From: Bacteroidota bacterium
GTDB lineage: Bacteria > Bacteroidota > Rhodothermia > Rhodothermales > UBA10348
NCBI GenBank assembly: GCA_029262855.1
Contig: JAJCYP010000110.1
Location: forward strand, 1-64,000
Direction: 5' to 3'
DNA length: 64,000 bases
This document shows, one piece after another, positions 53,447 through 61,851 of this stretch; the first letter of the stretch is position 1; each line of letters opens with the position of its first letter. Under the pieces are notes generated by a model. It was not told the origin of the DNA and did no database searches. It saw only the letters and a list, made by a program, of their open reading frames with translations. A program made the translations under genes and the position numbers.

Positions 53447-53596
53447 ATGGTGGACCCGAAAGAACAGTGGGCGATGAAGCTCCGGGGCTACGAACTCGCG
53501 GAGGAGTATCGGGTCAGGGACCTGCGCAACCTAGGCCGCGAGGACTGGCTGGGTCAGATGCACCGCGTGCACGGAGTCCGGGAGCCGAATGTCTGA
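53447..53596 (+). CDS. Small partner protein of nucleotidyltransferase module 2
   Basis: A 49-residue protein from ATG 53447 to TGA 53596: KEQWAMKLRGYELAEEYRV followed by a leucine/arginine-rich helix and WLGQMHRV. It differs from the partners of modules 1 and 3 but occupies the same place and size class, and its stop overlaps the natural ATG (53589) of the nucleotidyltransferase by eight bases. Because that enzyme is broken, the partner may now be orphaned. Confidence 0.55.
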   Translation: MVDPKEQWAMKLRGYELAEEYRVRDLRNLGREDWLGQMHRVHGVREPNV

Positions 53597-54149
53597 CTGT
53601 TTCAGTCCGCTCTGAGCGTGCAGCGAGCCCTGAAGAAAGGAGGGCTCGAGTTCTGCTTCATAGGCGGATTGGCTCTGCAGCGCTGGGGTGAGGTAAGGCA
53701 CACCGACGACATCGATCTGGCTGTCTGGTGTCCTCTGGGGCAGGAGCGGCGGGTGGTTGAGGTCCTGGGTCGGACGATCACCTCGCTCGAGGAAGACGCC
53801 TGGGGTATGGCCAAGGTCGCCCGCATGTACCTGGGCCGATCCGAGGCAGGGCAAGGGGTGGACGCTTCACTCGCGTTCCTGCCGAACGAGCGTCGGATGC
53901 TGGACCGCGCCGTCGATGTCGACGTCGGCCTCGAGATGCCCCTGCACTGCTGCTCGGCCGAAGACGACTATCCTCAAGACCGTCGCCGGCCGTGGGCAGG
54001 ACTGGGTGGATCTCAAGCGCATCACCCAGCGAAGTGGACGCGCGATGGACTGGGAACTGGTCTTGCGCGAACTGGAGCCACTACTCGAAATGACCGGGCA
54101 ACCGGAGTCCATGGATCGGCTGCGAGGAATCGTCGAGATCGAGCGGTAG
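53589..54149 (+). pseudogene. Frameshifted MNT-fold nucleotidyltransferase, module 2
   Basis: The expected protein begins MSD at ATG 53589, but reading moves out of frame after three codons; the homologous sequence resumes in another frame as LFQSALSVQRALKK, consistent with loss of one base near 53595. The core FCFIGGLALQRWGEVRHTDD and DIDLAVW is intact. A second shift near 53966, consistent with one extra base, moves the C-terminus (TILKTVAGRGQDWVDLKRI) to a different frame; it ends at TAG 54147-54149. Two independent lesions make this a decaying gene. It meets the AbiEii relic tail-to-tail. Confidence 0.75.
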
Positions 54150-54390
54150 CCGTCCAGCCCGTCGACGTCCAGAACATCGTGCCTTCCCGGTGGAAGTTGC
54201 CTTCCCAGAGAACGAAGAGCATCGCACCTTTGACCACGAACCGGTCGCGGTGCGGCGATCGACTGAGTCGGTAGAGGAAGCGCTCCAGCACGTAGCGCGT
54301 GAGAAGGGTCTGGAAGTCCTCTCCTTCTGCTCGCGCTCTGTTGAGGAGTCGCTGGTGCACTGATGCCGCCTTATTGGACAACGAACTCAC
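54150..54390 (-). pseudogene. abiEii: Truncated AbiEii-type nucleotidyltransferase toxin gene
   Basis: Residues 1-73 of the frame from ATG 54390 match the AbiEii N-terminus: SVHQRLLNRARAEGEDFQTL, YVLERFLYRLSRSPHRDRFV and KGAMLFVLWEG. The following metal-binding region is only readable in a shifted frame (RHDVLDVDG) and the rest of the ~280-residue protein is missing, replaced by the module 2 relic. The start overlaps the abiEi stop by four bases, the normal abiE coupling. The relic confirms that a type IV toxin-antitoxin pair once stood here. Confidence 0.75.
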
Positions 54391-54863
54391 GCGACAGCTT
54401 CAAGGTATGGGCGCATTACGTTGGAGACCCGGCAGAGCTTCGCGCTGCGCCAGAGGAGGTCAGTGTCGAAGCGGCTGCTTTGCCGAGAGTCGCGAAGCGC
54501 CTCGATGGCTATGTCGAGGCCGACCCGGCTCCGGTACTTGAAGCAGTCGGCCACTGTCTTCGCTGGGCCGAATACCTTCACAGGGACCCCTTCGACTTCA
54601 TGCGTCTCGACGCCCTCCGTGAATGCCGCGCCTGACATGTAGACGATGCGGAGCGAGAGTGTCTCCGACTCGGGTCGTCGCGCCTTCTGCTCGATAGCGA
54701 GCCAGAAGTCAACAGGATCCTGCGTTGTGAGGTCGTGGAAGCGGAGGGCTGAAAGAAGGCAAACGACTCCGTGAGGGACGCGGCGGGCAACCTCAGCCAG
54801 CGTGCGGTGCTCGGTCACTTCCGCGTCTTCAGCTTGGCGGCTGCGGTTTGGGCAAATGCTCAA
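54387..54863 (-). pseudogene. abiEi: AbiEi antitoxin gene lacking its winged-helix N-terminus
   Basis: The 158-residue frame contains the AbiEi C-terminal domain: TLAEVARRVPHGVVCLLSAL, then RFHDLTTQ, LRIVYMSG, FGPAKTVADCFKYRSRVGLD and YLEAVA. Known antitoxins carry a ~60-residue winged helix before this; here the preceding sequence overlaps the end of the module 3 nucleotidyltransferase and is unrelated. I infer that a deletion removed the promoter and DNA-binding part. It might still be translated from an internal start, but repression would be lost. Confidence 0.75.
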
Positions 54864-55296
54864 GGTCGTTCAGGTCCTTGAGACGTCCGGTGCTGGCCTT
54901 GTTCGTCCGTAAACAGGCCAAGCCGATTATTTCTGCTTGTACGCCGGCAAAATCAGCGCCCACCCGATCACGATAACAATCCGCGAACGTGACGCCAGGG
55001 ATACGCGTCATGAACTCAACCCTCATGGGCGGATAGCCCAGACGCACGACTCGGTCAGGGTGCGCGAAGTCGGAGGGTTTGAGGGTCTCCATATCAAACC
55101 CGAATTCGGCGACGGCCGCATGGACCCGATCGGGGTTGGCGCCCTCGGTGTCTATCCAGATGTCGATGTCGCCGGTGGCCCGAGGAAACCCATGGTAGGC
55201 CACCGCAAACCCACCGATCACTAGATACCGCGCCTCATGAGCGTTCAATAATTTCAAGATGTCGCTGAACGCTTGCGGTAGCTGGATCGTGTCCAT
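54829..55296 (-). CDS. MNT-fold nucleotidyltransferase, module 3
   Basis: A 155-residue enzyme homologous in layout to module 1: VIGGFAVAYHGFPRATGDID with GG near residue 28 and the aspartate pair of GDIDIW near 43-45, FMTRIPGVTFADCY, and the C-terminal LRTNKASTGRLKDLNDLEHL. It starts at ATG 55296 inside the small partner gene (62-base overlap) and ends inside the abiEi frame. Intact by inspection. Same functional inference as module 1: a likely nucleotide-transferring toxin or modifying enzyme. Confidence 0.75.
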   Translation of the reverse strand: MDTIQLPQAFSDILKLLNAHEARYLVIGGFAVAYHGFPRATGDIDIWIDTEGANPDRVHAAVAEFGFDMETLKPSDFAHPDRVVRLGYPPMRVEFMTRIPGVTFADCYRDRVGADFAGVQAEIIGLACLRTNKASTGRLKDLNDLEHLPKPQPPS

Positions 55297-55420
55297 AGTT
55301 CATCCGCCGAAGGAATTCGAGGCTTAGGAGACGTTCGGAAGGACTCTTGGAAAACCAATAGCGACGATCTTCTGCCTCTGCTTCTTTGAACGTCGTGACA
55401 GAAATCGAGCTTTTGTCCAT
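55235..55420 (-). CDS. Small partner protein of nucleotidyltransferase module 3
   Basis: A 61-residue protein from ATG 55420 (a start ten codons earlier at 55450 is also open). SVTTFKEAEAEDRRYWFSKS and SPSERLLSLEFLRRMNYG, then a C-terminal VQRHLEIIE helix, form a compact helical protein. The W-F-S-x-S-P-x-E-R pattern recalls the module 1 partner. It overlaps the nucleotidyltransferase start by 62 bases, so the pair is surely cotranslated. Confidence 0.65.
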   Translation of the reverse strand: MDKSSISVTTFKEAEAEDRRYWFSKSPSERLLSLEFLRRMNYGHDPATASVQRHLEIIERS

Positions 55421-55483
55421 CTCCTCTGGGGCTGACTGCTGTGTGTGCAACGACTCAATGGGCGATGCGGTCCTGATGGACAG

Positions 55484-56917
55484 CTACCGGTCGCGCACCC
55501 CGTCCGATAGCCGGCCCAGCATCCCGTCCTCGCGCATCACGGCCTCAATCGCACCCGGCTCCACCGGAAGGAAGTCTGTGAAGTTCTCAAACCCGTCCTC
55601 GGTGATCACCACCACGTCTTCGGTCCGCACATAGAGACTCTCGGGACGCACCCACATCATGGGGTCGACGGCAAACACCTCTCCCACACGCAGCGGTGTC
55701 GACTTGTAGTTGCCAACATCGTGCACGGCGAGGCCGACCGGATGCTGCATGTGCCCGCGGAATGCGACTGCGTTCTGCGCGGCCTCGCGGTAAACCTCGC
55801 GCGACCATTTGTGCTCGTCCACGTACCGTTGCATGACGGCTGCCGAGCGATTGATGACCTGCTCCACCGTGACGCCGGAGTGAAGCTCTGCAAAGAGCGC
55901 CTCGCGATAGGCCACGATGAACAGGTAGAGTTCCAGTTGTTCGCTGGAGAAAGTGCCATCGACCGGCCAGACACGGGTAACGTCGCTGGTATAGTAGCGG
56001 TACTCCGGAGCGAAATCCATCAGCACCAGATCGCCGTCTGCGAGCGGGGCATCGTTGTCGTGGTAATGGCCCATGAACGCATGAGTCCCACCGGCCACGA
56101 TGGCCGTGTAGGCATCACGGCGCGCGCCACCAGCCTGATGGACGAATCGCGCACAGGACTCGATCTGGTACTCCATGACACCGGACTGCGTGCACCGCAT
56201 CGCTTCCATGAGGCCCTCGCCCGCCAGTTCCGACGCCCGCCGTATGAGGGCGATCTCTGCCGGACTCTTGACCACACGCATCGCGTCCAGCGTCGGTGAG
56301 AGGTCGCGGACCTCGAACTGCGGATACCGCTCATGGATCAGTCCGATGAAGGCGCCTTCCCTCGACGGGCGTCCGTCCCAGGGGTCGTTGGTCACATTCG
56401 CCCGATACCGGAGTAGCTCGTCGCGACTGTCCGTACCGGTTTCAGCCGGACTGAACGGCGTATACAGCGCCGGGTGTGGAGAGCGGACCAGATACCGGTA
56501 TACCCAGTCTCGCCCCATCTGCTCAATCGGAAGCACTTCATCGACCCCGGAAATGGAGATAACCGCGTCGACGTCATCGGCGCTGAGCGTCTCTCCTTCG
56601 CTTCGCTCTCGTCCTGGGTCATGGTGCGGCAGGTACAGACTGGACCGACCCGAGCGCCCGTCCAGCACGAGGTAGCTGTGCCAGGTTTCGATTCCCGTCA
56701 GATAGTAGAGGCTGCTGGACTGCCGGAAGTACTTGAATCCGTCCACATCGGCGGCGCCCTGAATCACGGCGATGGCGTTCGGTCCGATAGCCTCGACTAC
56801 CTGCGCGCGCCTGGAAGTGAACTCATCCGCGGTGAAGTCCTGGTGCTGTGCGAGAGTCTTGGGCGGCGAGATCAGGAGGAAAAGGAGTAGTCCAAGGAGA
56901 AGGGGCATGAAACGCAT
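55484..56917 (-). CDS. Secreted M24B Xaa-Pro aminopeptidase
   Basis: A 477-residue metallopeptidase with a signal peptide (MRFMPLLLGLLLFLLI to about Ala23). The aminopeptidase P N-terminal domain spans 30-160 (FTSRRAQVVEAIGPNAIAVI and FKYFRQSSSLYYLTG). In the catalytic domain the metal ligands lie in LVLMDFAPEY, YTSDVTRVWP, HPVGLAVHD, and the two late glutamates (MMWVRPESLY and TEDVVVITEDG). Export suggests digestion of proline-containing peptides outside the cytoplasm. It ends near the MNT module 3 partner and marks return to ordinary sequence. Confidence 0.92.
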   Translation of the reverse strand: MRFMPLLLGLLLFLLISPPKTLAQHQDFTADEFTSRRAQVVEAIGPNAIAVIQGAADVDGFKYFRQSSSLYYLTGIETWHSYLVLDGRSGRSSLYLPHHDPGRERSEGETLSADDVDAVISISGVDEVLPIEQMGRDWVYRYLVRSPHPALYTPFSPAETGTDSRDELLRYRANVTNDPWDGRPSREGAFIGLIHERYPQFEVRDLSPTLDAMRVVKSPAEIALIRRASELAGEGLMEAMRCTQSGVMEYQIESCARFVHQAGGARRDAYTAIVAGGTHAFMGHYHDNDAPLADGDLVLMDFAPEYRYYTSDVTRVWPVDGTFSSEQLELYLFIVAYREALFAELHSGVTVEQVINRSAAVMQRYVDEHKWSREVYREAAQNAVAFRGHMQHPVGLAVHDVGNYKSTPLRVGEVFAVDPMMWVRPESLYVRTEDVVVITEDGFENFTDFLPVEPGAIEAVMREDGMLGRLSDGVRDR

Positions 56918-57423
56918 GGCGAGGTCCAGGCTGGTGACATCCCCAATCTAGTTTCAGGGAGGCTACCGAGGTAGCCTGGCCGCAGGATGGCGACGATGTA
57001 TGGGATGCCGTAATCACTTTTTCGGGGGAACTCGCGGAGCAGCAACTCGACCTGAGGTCCGAGCCGCCGATGTATCAAGGGAGTGCTCAGTAACCAGGCA
57101 AAATCAGGATACTATCCTGCGATTGCAGGGTTATAGTTCTGAGGTGGGTGGTGCAGAGCGGCCTCGGCCCGCGGCCAACATTTTCATTCAGCCGAGGGTC
57201 GTTCTTTCGATCATCCGAACGCGTGTTTTCACATGACCGCTCAACCCTGGACGTCCTACGAGCCGCGGCCGAAGCCGACCTTGTGGGGTTTGATGTTAGC
57301 TCAATCGGAAAGAGGACCGGGCACTCGCCGGGAATGCTTCACGCAACGAAGCACCAAAACCCTACACCAACCGTGTGGGCGGAGCCCTAAGAGAGGATTG
57401 GAACCATAGAACCCCGACACGAG
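56918..57423. other. Long non-coding interval with decayed sequence
   Basis: No supported gene is present in these 506 bp. A minus-strand frame at 56872-57078 has some protein-like composition (LGPQVELLLREFPRKSDYG) but no recognisable family. A stretch near 57291-57320 resembles a tRNA D-arm by chance but has no cloverleaf. The promoter of the downstream exported protein should lie here; I cannot pick hexamers with confidence. Confidence 0.4.
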
Positions 57424-57439
57424 AGGAGGTGAGAGCACG
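57424..57439 (+). promoter_or_regulatory. Shine-Dalgarno followed by an ACG in place of a start codon
   Basis: AGGAGG (57424-57429) is a perfect core site and lies seven bases before ACG 57437. From that ACG the frame reads KHFLTLLLLTGLSDC, a normal export signal. The first standard start codon is TTG 57449, eight bases beyond the best spacing, and would cut off the basic head of the signal. Confidence 0.65.
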
Positions 57440-58486
57440 AAGCACTTCTTGACCCTATTGCTGCTTACGGGTCTTTCGGATTGTGACCTGGCTCTGATTG
57501 ATCCGGCGCGGGAGACGGCCATCTCCTATGAAATCGTGGTTCAAGGGGTAGTGGTTGAAGCACGTACCGGGTTGCCGGTGCCCTTGGCCGCGGTTGACGT
57601 CTCCCTCCGGTACGACAGGGAGGAGAACATCGAATTGGAGACTGACGAAGAGGGGCGCTTCCAATTCGAAGACGGCATCAGCTACACCGACAGCTGTAAC
57701 TCGTTCGGGTGCGAGGTCGGTTGCTACGTGAAGATCGATGTGATCGCCGAGGTACACCACGAGTCCAGCGCCACTTTGAGTTGCGCGGGCTTGACTCGGG
57801 ACTCCCCCCCGGTGTACATGAACGTCCTGCCCGTAAACAACCCTCCGCCGGTGCCTACGATGATTGCGCCGGGAGCGGTGTTTTCGATGGTCATCCAAGG
57901 GGATCCGGCCACACCGTTTGGGGTCACTTGGACAGCGGTTAGCGACATTGAAGGAGACCCTGTTTCGTATTCCTGGCACCTTGCATCCGATGCCAACTTT
58001 GCCGACACGCTATTCTTCATCGGCTCAATAGACACCACGGGCGTTAGGACCACGTATGGACAATTGGCGGCGCTCCTGAGTGCGACGGGTGCCGGCCAGA
58101 ATGAGGTCAAAGCACTCTACCACCGGGTCTCAGCCTCGGACCCGGACACAACAGCCCACGGCACAACGCAGACCATCCTCTTGACAAGAGGGGCCCTCAC
58201 GGGTCTCGGTGGGGAACAGGTGCCAGGTTCATTCGAGGTGAACGGAGCGTTTCCGAACCCATGCGCCAGCACGGTCTCTATCGAAGTAGCATTACCAATA
58301 CCCGAGAACGTCGAGATCACTATGCACGATATCATTGGGCGGGAGGTCCTTCGAAGCGATCTCCGCCTGGAGGCCGGCCGCTCCGTCGTCCCGATTGACG
58401 TGTCCGGGTTCTCGCCGGGAGTCTATCAATACTCCGTGCGCGCCGGCGACTGGCAGAAGGCAGGCGCGGTGGTGGTGGCGCGGTAG
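57437..58486 (+). CDS. T9SS-sorted exported protein with CnaB-like and C-terminal type A domains
   Basis: An exported protein of 349 residues if read from ACG 57437, or 345 from TTG 57449. After the signal segment (LTLLLLTGLSDC), residues ~30-100 look like a carboxypeptidase-regulatory/CnaB-like fold (VVVEARTGLPVPLAAVDVSL, then DEEGRFQF). A middle Ig-like domain follows, and the C-terminus has the T9SS type A sorting layout: FPNPCASTVSIEVALP, VEITMHDIIGREV, VPIDVSGFSPGVYQYSVRAG. Secretion through the type IX system to the surface is therefore expected. The start-codon change may make it poorly translated. Confidence 0.75.
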   Translation, partial: TKHFLTLLLLTGLSDCDLALIDPARETAISYEIVVQGVVVEARTGLPVPLAAVDVSLRYDREENIELETDEEGRFQFEDGISYTDSCNSFGCEVGCYVKIDVIAEVHHESSATLSCAGLTRDSPPVYMNVLPVNNPPPVPTMIAPGAVFSMVIQGDPATPFGVTWTAVSDIEGDPVSYSWHLASDANFADTLFFIGSIDTTGVRTTYGQLAALLSATGAGQNEVKALYHRVSASDPDTTAHGTTQTILLTRGALTGLGGEQVPGSFEVNGAFPNPCASTVSIEVALPIPENVEITMHDIIGREVLRSDLRLEAGRSVVPIDVSGFSPGVYQYSVRAGDWQKAGAVVVAR

Positions 58487-58765
58487 CACATGGGCAGCCC
58501 TCGAAAGGGCATTGATCAGCGACGCTGCGACGAGGGAGTGGCTTCGTTTCCAGGATCCCCTCAGCGTTGGGGTTGCGCATTCCCCTGGAGAGGCCGAACC
58601 TGAGCGCTCCTGCCCGATCTGATTCCTGAACTTGACGCCTCCTTGGGATAGGCTCTCAGGATGGGTGGCGGTTCGTAGAGGAGGGTGGGGAACTTGGCGT
58701 CCTCGGCCTCCGGGGTGATGACGTCGCCAAAGCCCAGCCTGCACACACCCGAACCGCCACTCTAC
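58487..58765. other. Interval without a supported gene
   Basis: No clear gene. The minus strand has an open stretch at 58561-58746 with protein-like sequence (LGFGDVITPEAEDAKFPTLL) that I cannot assign; it may be part of a decayed gene between the T9SS protein and the flavoprotein relic. Confidence 0.35.
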
Positions 58766-58930
58766 CTAAAGAGCCAGGGCGGCGGCCCTGCCCGCGCAGC
58801 GCGCGGTGGCGAGACAGGCCGTCGGCAGGTCCCCGCCTGTCGGAGCCTCCCAATCGAGCATCTCACCGGCGCAGTAGGTGCCGGGAATATCCCGTAGCAT
58901 CAGAGAGTCATCCAGCGCGTCGAAGGAGAT
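58766..58930 (-). pseudogene. Duplicated 3' end of a TIGR03862-type flavoprotein gene
   Basis: These 165 bp align without gaps to 63201-63365 (constant offset 4435) with roughly 90% identity by eye, and encode the same C-terminus: [30 protein letters not shown] and the TACLATxRxAGRAAA end with a shared TAG stop. Beyond 58930 similarity stops and only weak likeness remains (RSLHLHKIL). It is a relic without the FAD-binding N-terminus. Confidence 0.85.
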
Positions 58931-59048
58931 ACGGTACCCCGTCGGTTTCGTGAAATGACCGCGCAATATTTTGTGCAAATGCAACGAACGGCCCGGCTCC
59001 CGTACCAGGATTGAATTACCACCCAGGAGATCAATAATCCGAACAGCC

Positions 59049-60149
59049 ATGTCCCGTACGTTGATGGGTCGGCGAATTCTGGCCAGTTTCCTTCTCTGTT
59101 GTGTGGCGCAACCCCGGTTGTCCGACATCGGCGCCCAGCCGCTACGTACAGCAGACGTTCGCCTGGATGCCAACCAGGCACGAGGAACGCTCAACCTTCT
59201 GACACTTCGAAAGAGTGGGGAGGCCGTGAACCGTGAGCAGTGGGATCGAGTCTTCGAGACCGAGGCCTACCGGCGGCTTCTCGCGCGCGAGACAGGGATT
59301 GACAAGCTGCTCGGAATCGACCGGGGATATTCCGACGAGTCGTTTCTGGAGTGGGCTGAGTCGGATGAGGCTCTCGAAGGGCTCGAAGCACGCGAGCGCA
59401 CGCTGACCTCCTGGATGTCGGTCGATGCGAACGACGTCGGACGAAAGGCCATGAAGTACCTGCCTGCGCACGTAGAGCTGAAGGCCACCGTGTATCTGAT
59501 CGTCCGCAAGCAGACCAACAGCTTCGTGTGGGACCTGACAGACAATCCCGCGATCTTCTTATGGGTCGGACCAGACATCTCTGCCCGTGAGATGGCCACT
59601 ACGCTCGCCCATGAGTTGCATCACGTGGGCCTCTCCGGAGCATGTCAGAGCGACGACGGTGAGACGGAAGGGCCCGTAGCAACCGCCCAAGGTTGGCTCA
59701 GCGGATTCGGCGAGGGACTCGCGGTACTGGCCGCGGCGGGCGGCCCGGATGAGCCCACACATCCTGCGGAGCAGACGGAACTCATTGTGTCTTGGAACGC
59801 CCGGCAGGACAGCCTCGAGATCGACATGCAGCGTGTCGAGACGTTCCTGACGGATGTCGCGACTGGAAAGGTCGAGGGCGACGAAGCCCAACAGCGAGGC
59901 ATGGCGTTCGTGAACACGGACACCGTACCCCAGGGGGGCTTCTACACACTGGGCTGGTTCATGGGAGCGCTCATTGAGCGGGAGCTCGGAAGGGAGGCTT
60001 TGATCGAAGCGACCTGCGATCACGGGCTTCTCCTGGCCCGGTATCAGCAGGTCGCCCGGAAGGCCAATATGCGTGGACCAGCGAAACGGCTGCCCCTGTG
60101 GTCAGAAGACGTTTTGGCGCTTCTGGGGATCGGCAGCGAAGACAGATAA
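59049..60149 (+). CDS. Exported zinc-peptidase-like protein (DUF5700 type)
   Basis: A 366-residue protein with a signal peptide ([18 protein letters not shown]). The active-site motif is [14 protein letters not shown] (HEXXH), and a downstream [13 protein letters not shown] provides the second-glutamate region expected of gluzincin-like enzymes. The remaining helices ([19 protein letters not shown] and similar) match the DUF5700 putative peptidase pattern. I prefer ATG 59049; the frame is open from 58971 and an internal ATG at 59064 is also possible. It lies within the segment bracketed by the flavoprotein 3' copies. Confidence 0.72.
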   Translation: MSRTLMGRRILASFLLCCVAQPRLSDIGAQPLRTADVRLDANQARGTLNLLTLRKSGEAVNREQWDRVFETEAYRRLLARETGIDKLLGIDRGYSDESFLEWAESDEALEGLEARERTLTSWMSVDANDVGRKAMKYLPAHVELKATVYLIVRKQTNSFVWDLTDNPAIFLWVGPDISAREMATTLAHELHHVGLSGACQSDDGETEGPVATAQGWLSGFGEGLAVLAAAGGPDEPTHPAEQTELIVSWNARQDSLEIDMQRVETFLTDVATGKVEGDEAQQRGMAFVNTDTVPQGGFYTLGWFMGALIERELGREALIEATCDHGLLLARYQQVARKANMRGPAKRLPLWSEDVLALLGIGSEDR

Positions 60150-60740
60150 TCTTAACGGCCGCTCGAAGTCACGACGAATTGTCCTGAATGCCGCTACCGC
60201 AGACCATCGCACCGGCAGGAATGATGACCTCGCGGGGGAGGTGCTTCGAGCCGTCAACCCGGGGGTAGACACGACGGAGGTTAATTTGGGCTCCATCCGA
60301 GGCCTCAGCCGGAACGGAATGAGGCTCAATCTCGATAGTGCACAGGTCGTGCAGGTGGTGGATTCGCTGCAGAGCAGTCTCGGGCAGTCCGCGCCGCACC
60401 AGTCCCAAACAGAAGGCGTCATTTTTGCCTTTCGGCGAGCGTACGGTTGCCCTCTACGAAGGGCCACCGCGTTTTTGCCGTGGTCGGCAGCGGGCATGTG
60501 ATTCGTCAGGAATGGAATCTAAGAGATGCCTTCGACCAGGAGCCAGCCTGGGATCAACCGGTCGGCACGACGGGCGTCAGCTAGCGGGTTCGGCCCAGTG
60601 ACGGACTCGGGGCTCCCGCCTCAGGTACACTCTGCTTCAGGGCGCGTGCATGCAAATCTCTCCTGAGGGCGTCCAGGTACTCGCTCACCTGACGGAGGCG
60701 CATCCCGTATAATCTCTTCCCTTCACCCCACCTTGATTCC
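60150..60740 (+). pseudogene. Relic-bearing interval; frameshifted C-terminal coding fragment to 60584
   Basis: Plus-strand sequence between about 60430 and TAG 60584 encodes GERTVALYEG in one frame and HRVFAVVGSGHVIRQEWNLR in the next, one base apart; together they read as the continuous C-terminus of one protein broken by a single-base shift. The pattern resembles the ends of TraB/ChaN-like (Tiki superfamily) proteins, but I am not sure. The minus strand at 60169-60408 also has protein-like sequence of no known family. From 60585 to 60740 I see only the likely leader of the next gene. Confidence 0.5.
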
Positions 60741-61814
60741 ATGCGCTGGATTGCTGTTCTCACTCTCTTCTCGTCCTGTCAGCCCGCCGCTCAGCCCGAG
60801 CCAATGGCCCCCGTAGCCGCATCGTTGACTGCCGGCTGGAACGAGATCCGCCCTGGCGGCGACACCATCTGTTCTCTGGGGACAGAGTTCGCCTACTGGG
60901 TCCGGCCCGCATCCCCCGAACGTGTGATGGTCTATTTCCAGGGAGGCGGTGCGTGCTCAACGGGAGAGAACTGCGACCTGAGGATGAAGCCCACCTATGA
61001 ACCCGTCGTTGACGAAGAGGACAGTCCGCAGAAGTGGGACGGAATATTTGCGGTGGATAACCCGGAGAACCCCTTTGCGGATTGGACGATGGTGATGATC
61101 CCGTATTGCACCGGAGATGTCCATCTCGGCGCTAAGGAGACTACCTATGACGTTCCCGCGACGGACAGTAGCGATGCCCGTCAGATCACCATCCAGCACC
61201 GGGGCTCGGTGAACAGTCGGGCGGCATTGGAATGGCTCGCGTCGAATTTCCCGGATAGCGGCGAGCTGTTCGTTACCGGTGGCAGTGCGGGCTCGATACC
61301 CTCGCCCTTCTATACAGATTGGCTTGCCACCCGCTACCCGGACGCGCGGGTAGTCCAGCTCGGCGACGGATCTGGCGGGTACCGAACCGACATAGGCGGG
61401 CCTTTGACAGCGGCGTGGGGACTGGACTTGATGCTGCCAGACGAGCCTGAGTATGTCGGCCTTTCGCCAGACAGCCTTCATTTCTTGAAGTACTACGAGA
61501 TCGCGGCGATGCGTCACCCCGAGGTGCAGTTCGCTGCCTTTGACTTCGCGCACGACGAGGTCCAGGCGTTCTTCATGGGACCGGAGCCCGATGGCAGCGC
61601 CCCGGACGTCGCAGGAGGACTGCAGCGGAACTACGCCCGCATTCGCTCCGCTGACCCTGAATTCAAGGCCTATCTGGCCTCTGGGGATGAACACACGGTG
61701 CTGGGAGATCCCGAGTTCTACACGCTGGAGACGGGTGGAGTGCGCCTGGTCGACTGGGTGCGGGCTCTGGCAAATGGCGAAGCTGTGGCCGATGTCAGGT
61801 GTTCCGACTGCTAG
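60741..61814 (+). CDS. Pectinacetylesterase-family lipoprotein
   Basis: A 357-residue lipoprotein with a short leader (MRWIAVLTLFSSC, Cys13). The esterase motifs are the oxyanion VYFQGGGACSTGENC, the nucleophile VTGGSAGSIPSPFY (Ser in GGSAGS), LGDGSGGY, and the late SGDEHTVLGD supplying the catalytic histidine. This is the PAE/vtpJ-therm pattern. Family members deacetylate plant pectin or related polymers; in bacteria the natural substrate is often unknown. It ends 37 bases before the start of the amidohydrolase. Confidence 0.85.
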   Translation: MRWIAVLTLFSSCQPAAQPEPMAPVAASLTAGWNEIRPGGDTICSLGTEFAYWVRPASPERVMVYFQGGGACSTGENCDLRMKPTYEPVVDEEDSPQKWDGIFAVDNPENPFADWTMVMIPYCTGDVHLGAKETTYDVPATDSSDARQITIQHRGSVNSRAALEWLASNFPDSGELFVTGGSAGSIPSPFYTDWLATRYPDARVVQLGDGSGGYRTDIGGPLTAAWGLDLMLPDEPEYVGLSPDSLHFLKYYEIAAMRHPEVQFAAFDFAHDEVQAFFMGPEPDGSAPDVAGGLQRNYARIRSADPEFKAYLASGDEHTVLGDPEFYTLETGGVRLVDWVRALANGEAVADVRCSDC

Positions 61815-61851
61815 ACTATGTTACTACTTCCCTGAATCCGTAGAAAGAAAC

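Noticed and set aside
57288..57322. tRNA D-arm-like sequence (TTAGCTCAATCGG)
   Set aside because: No acceptor or T-arm can be matched around it; treated as chance.
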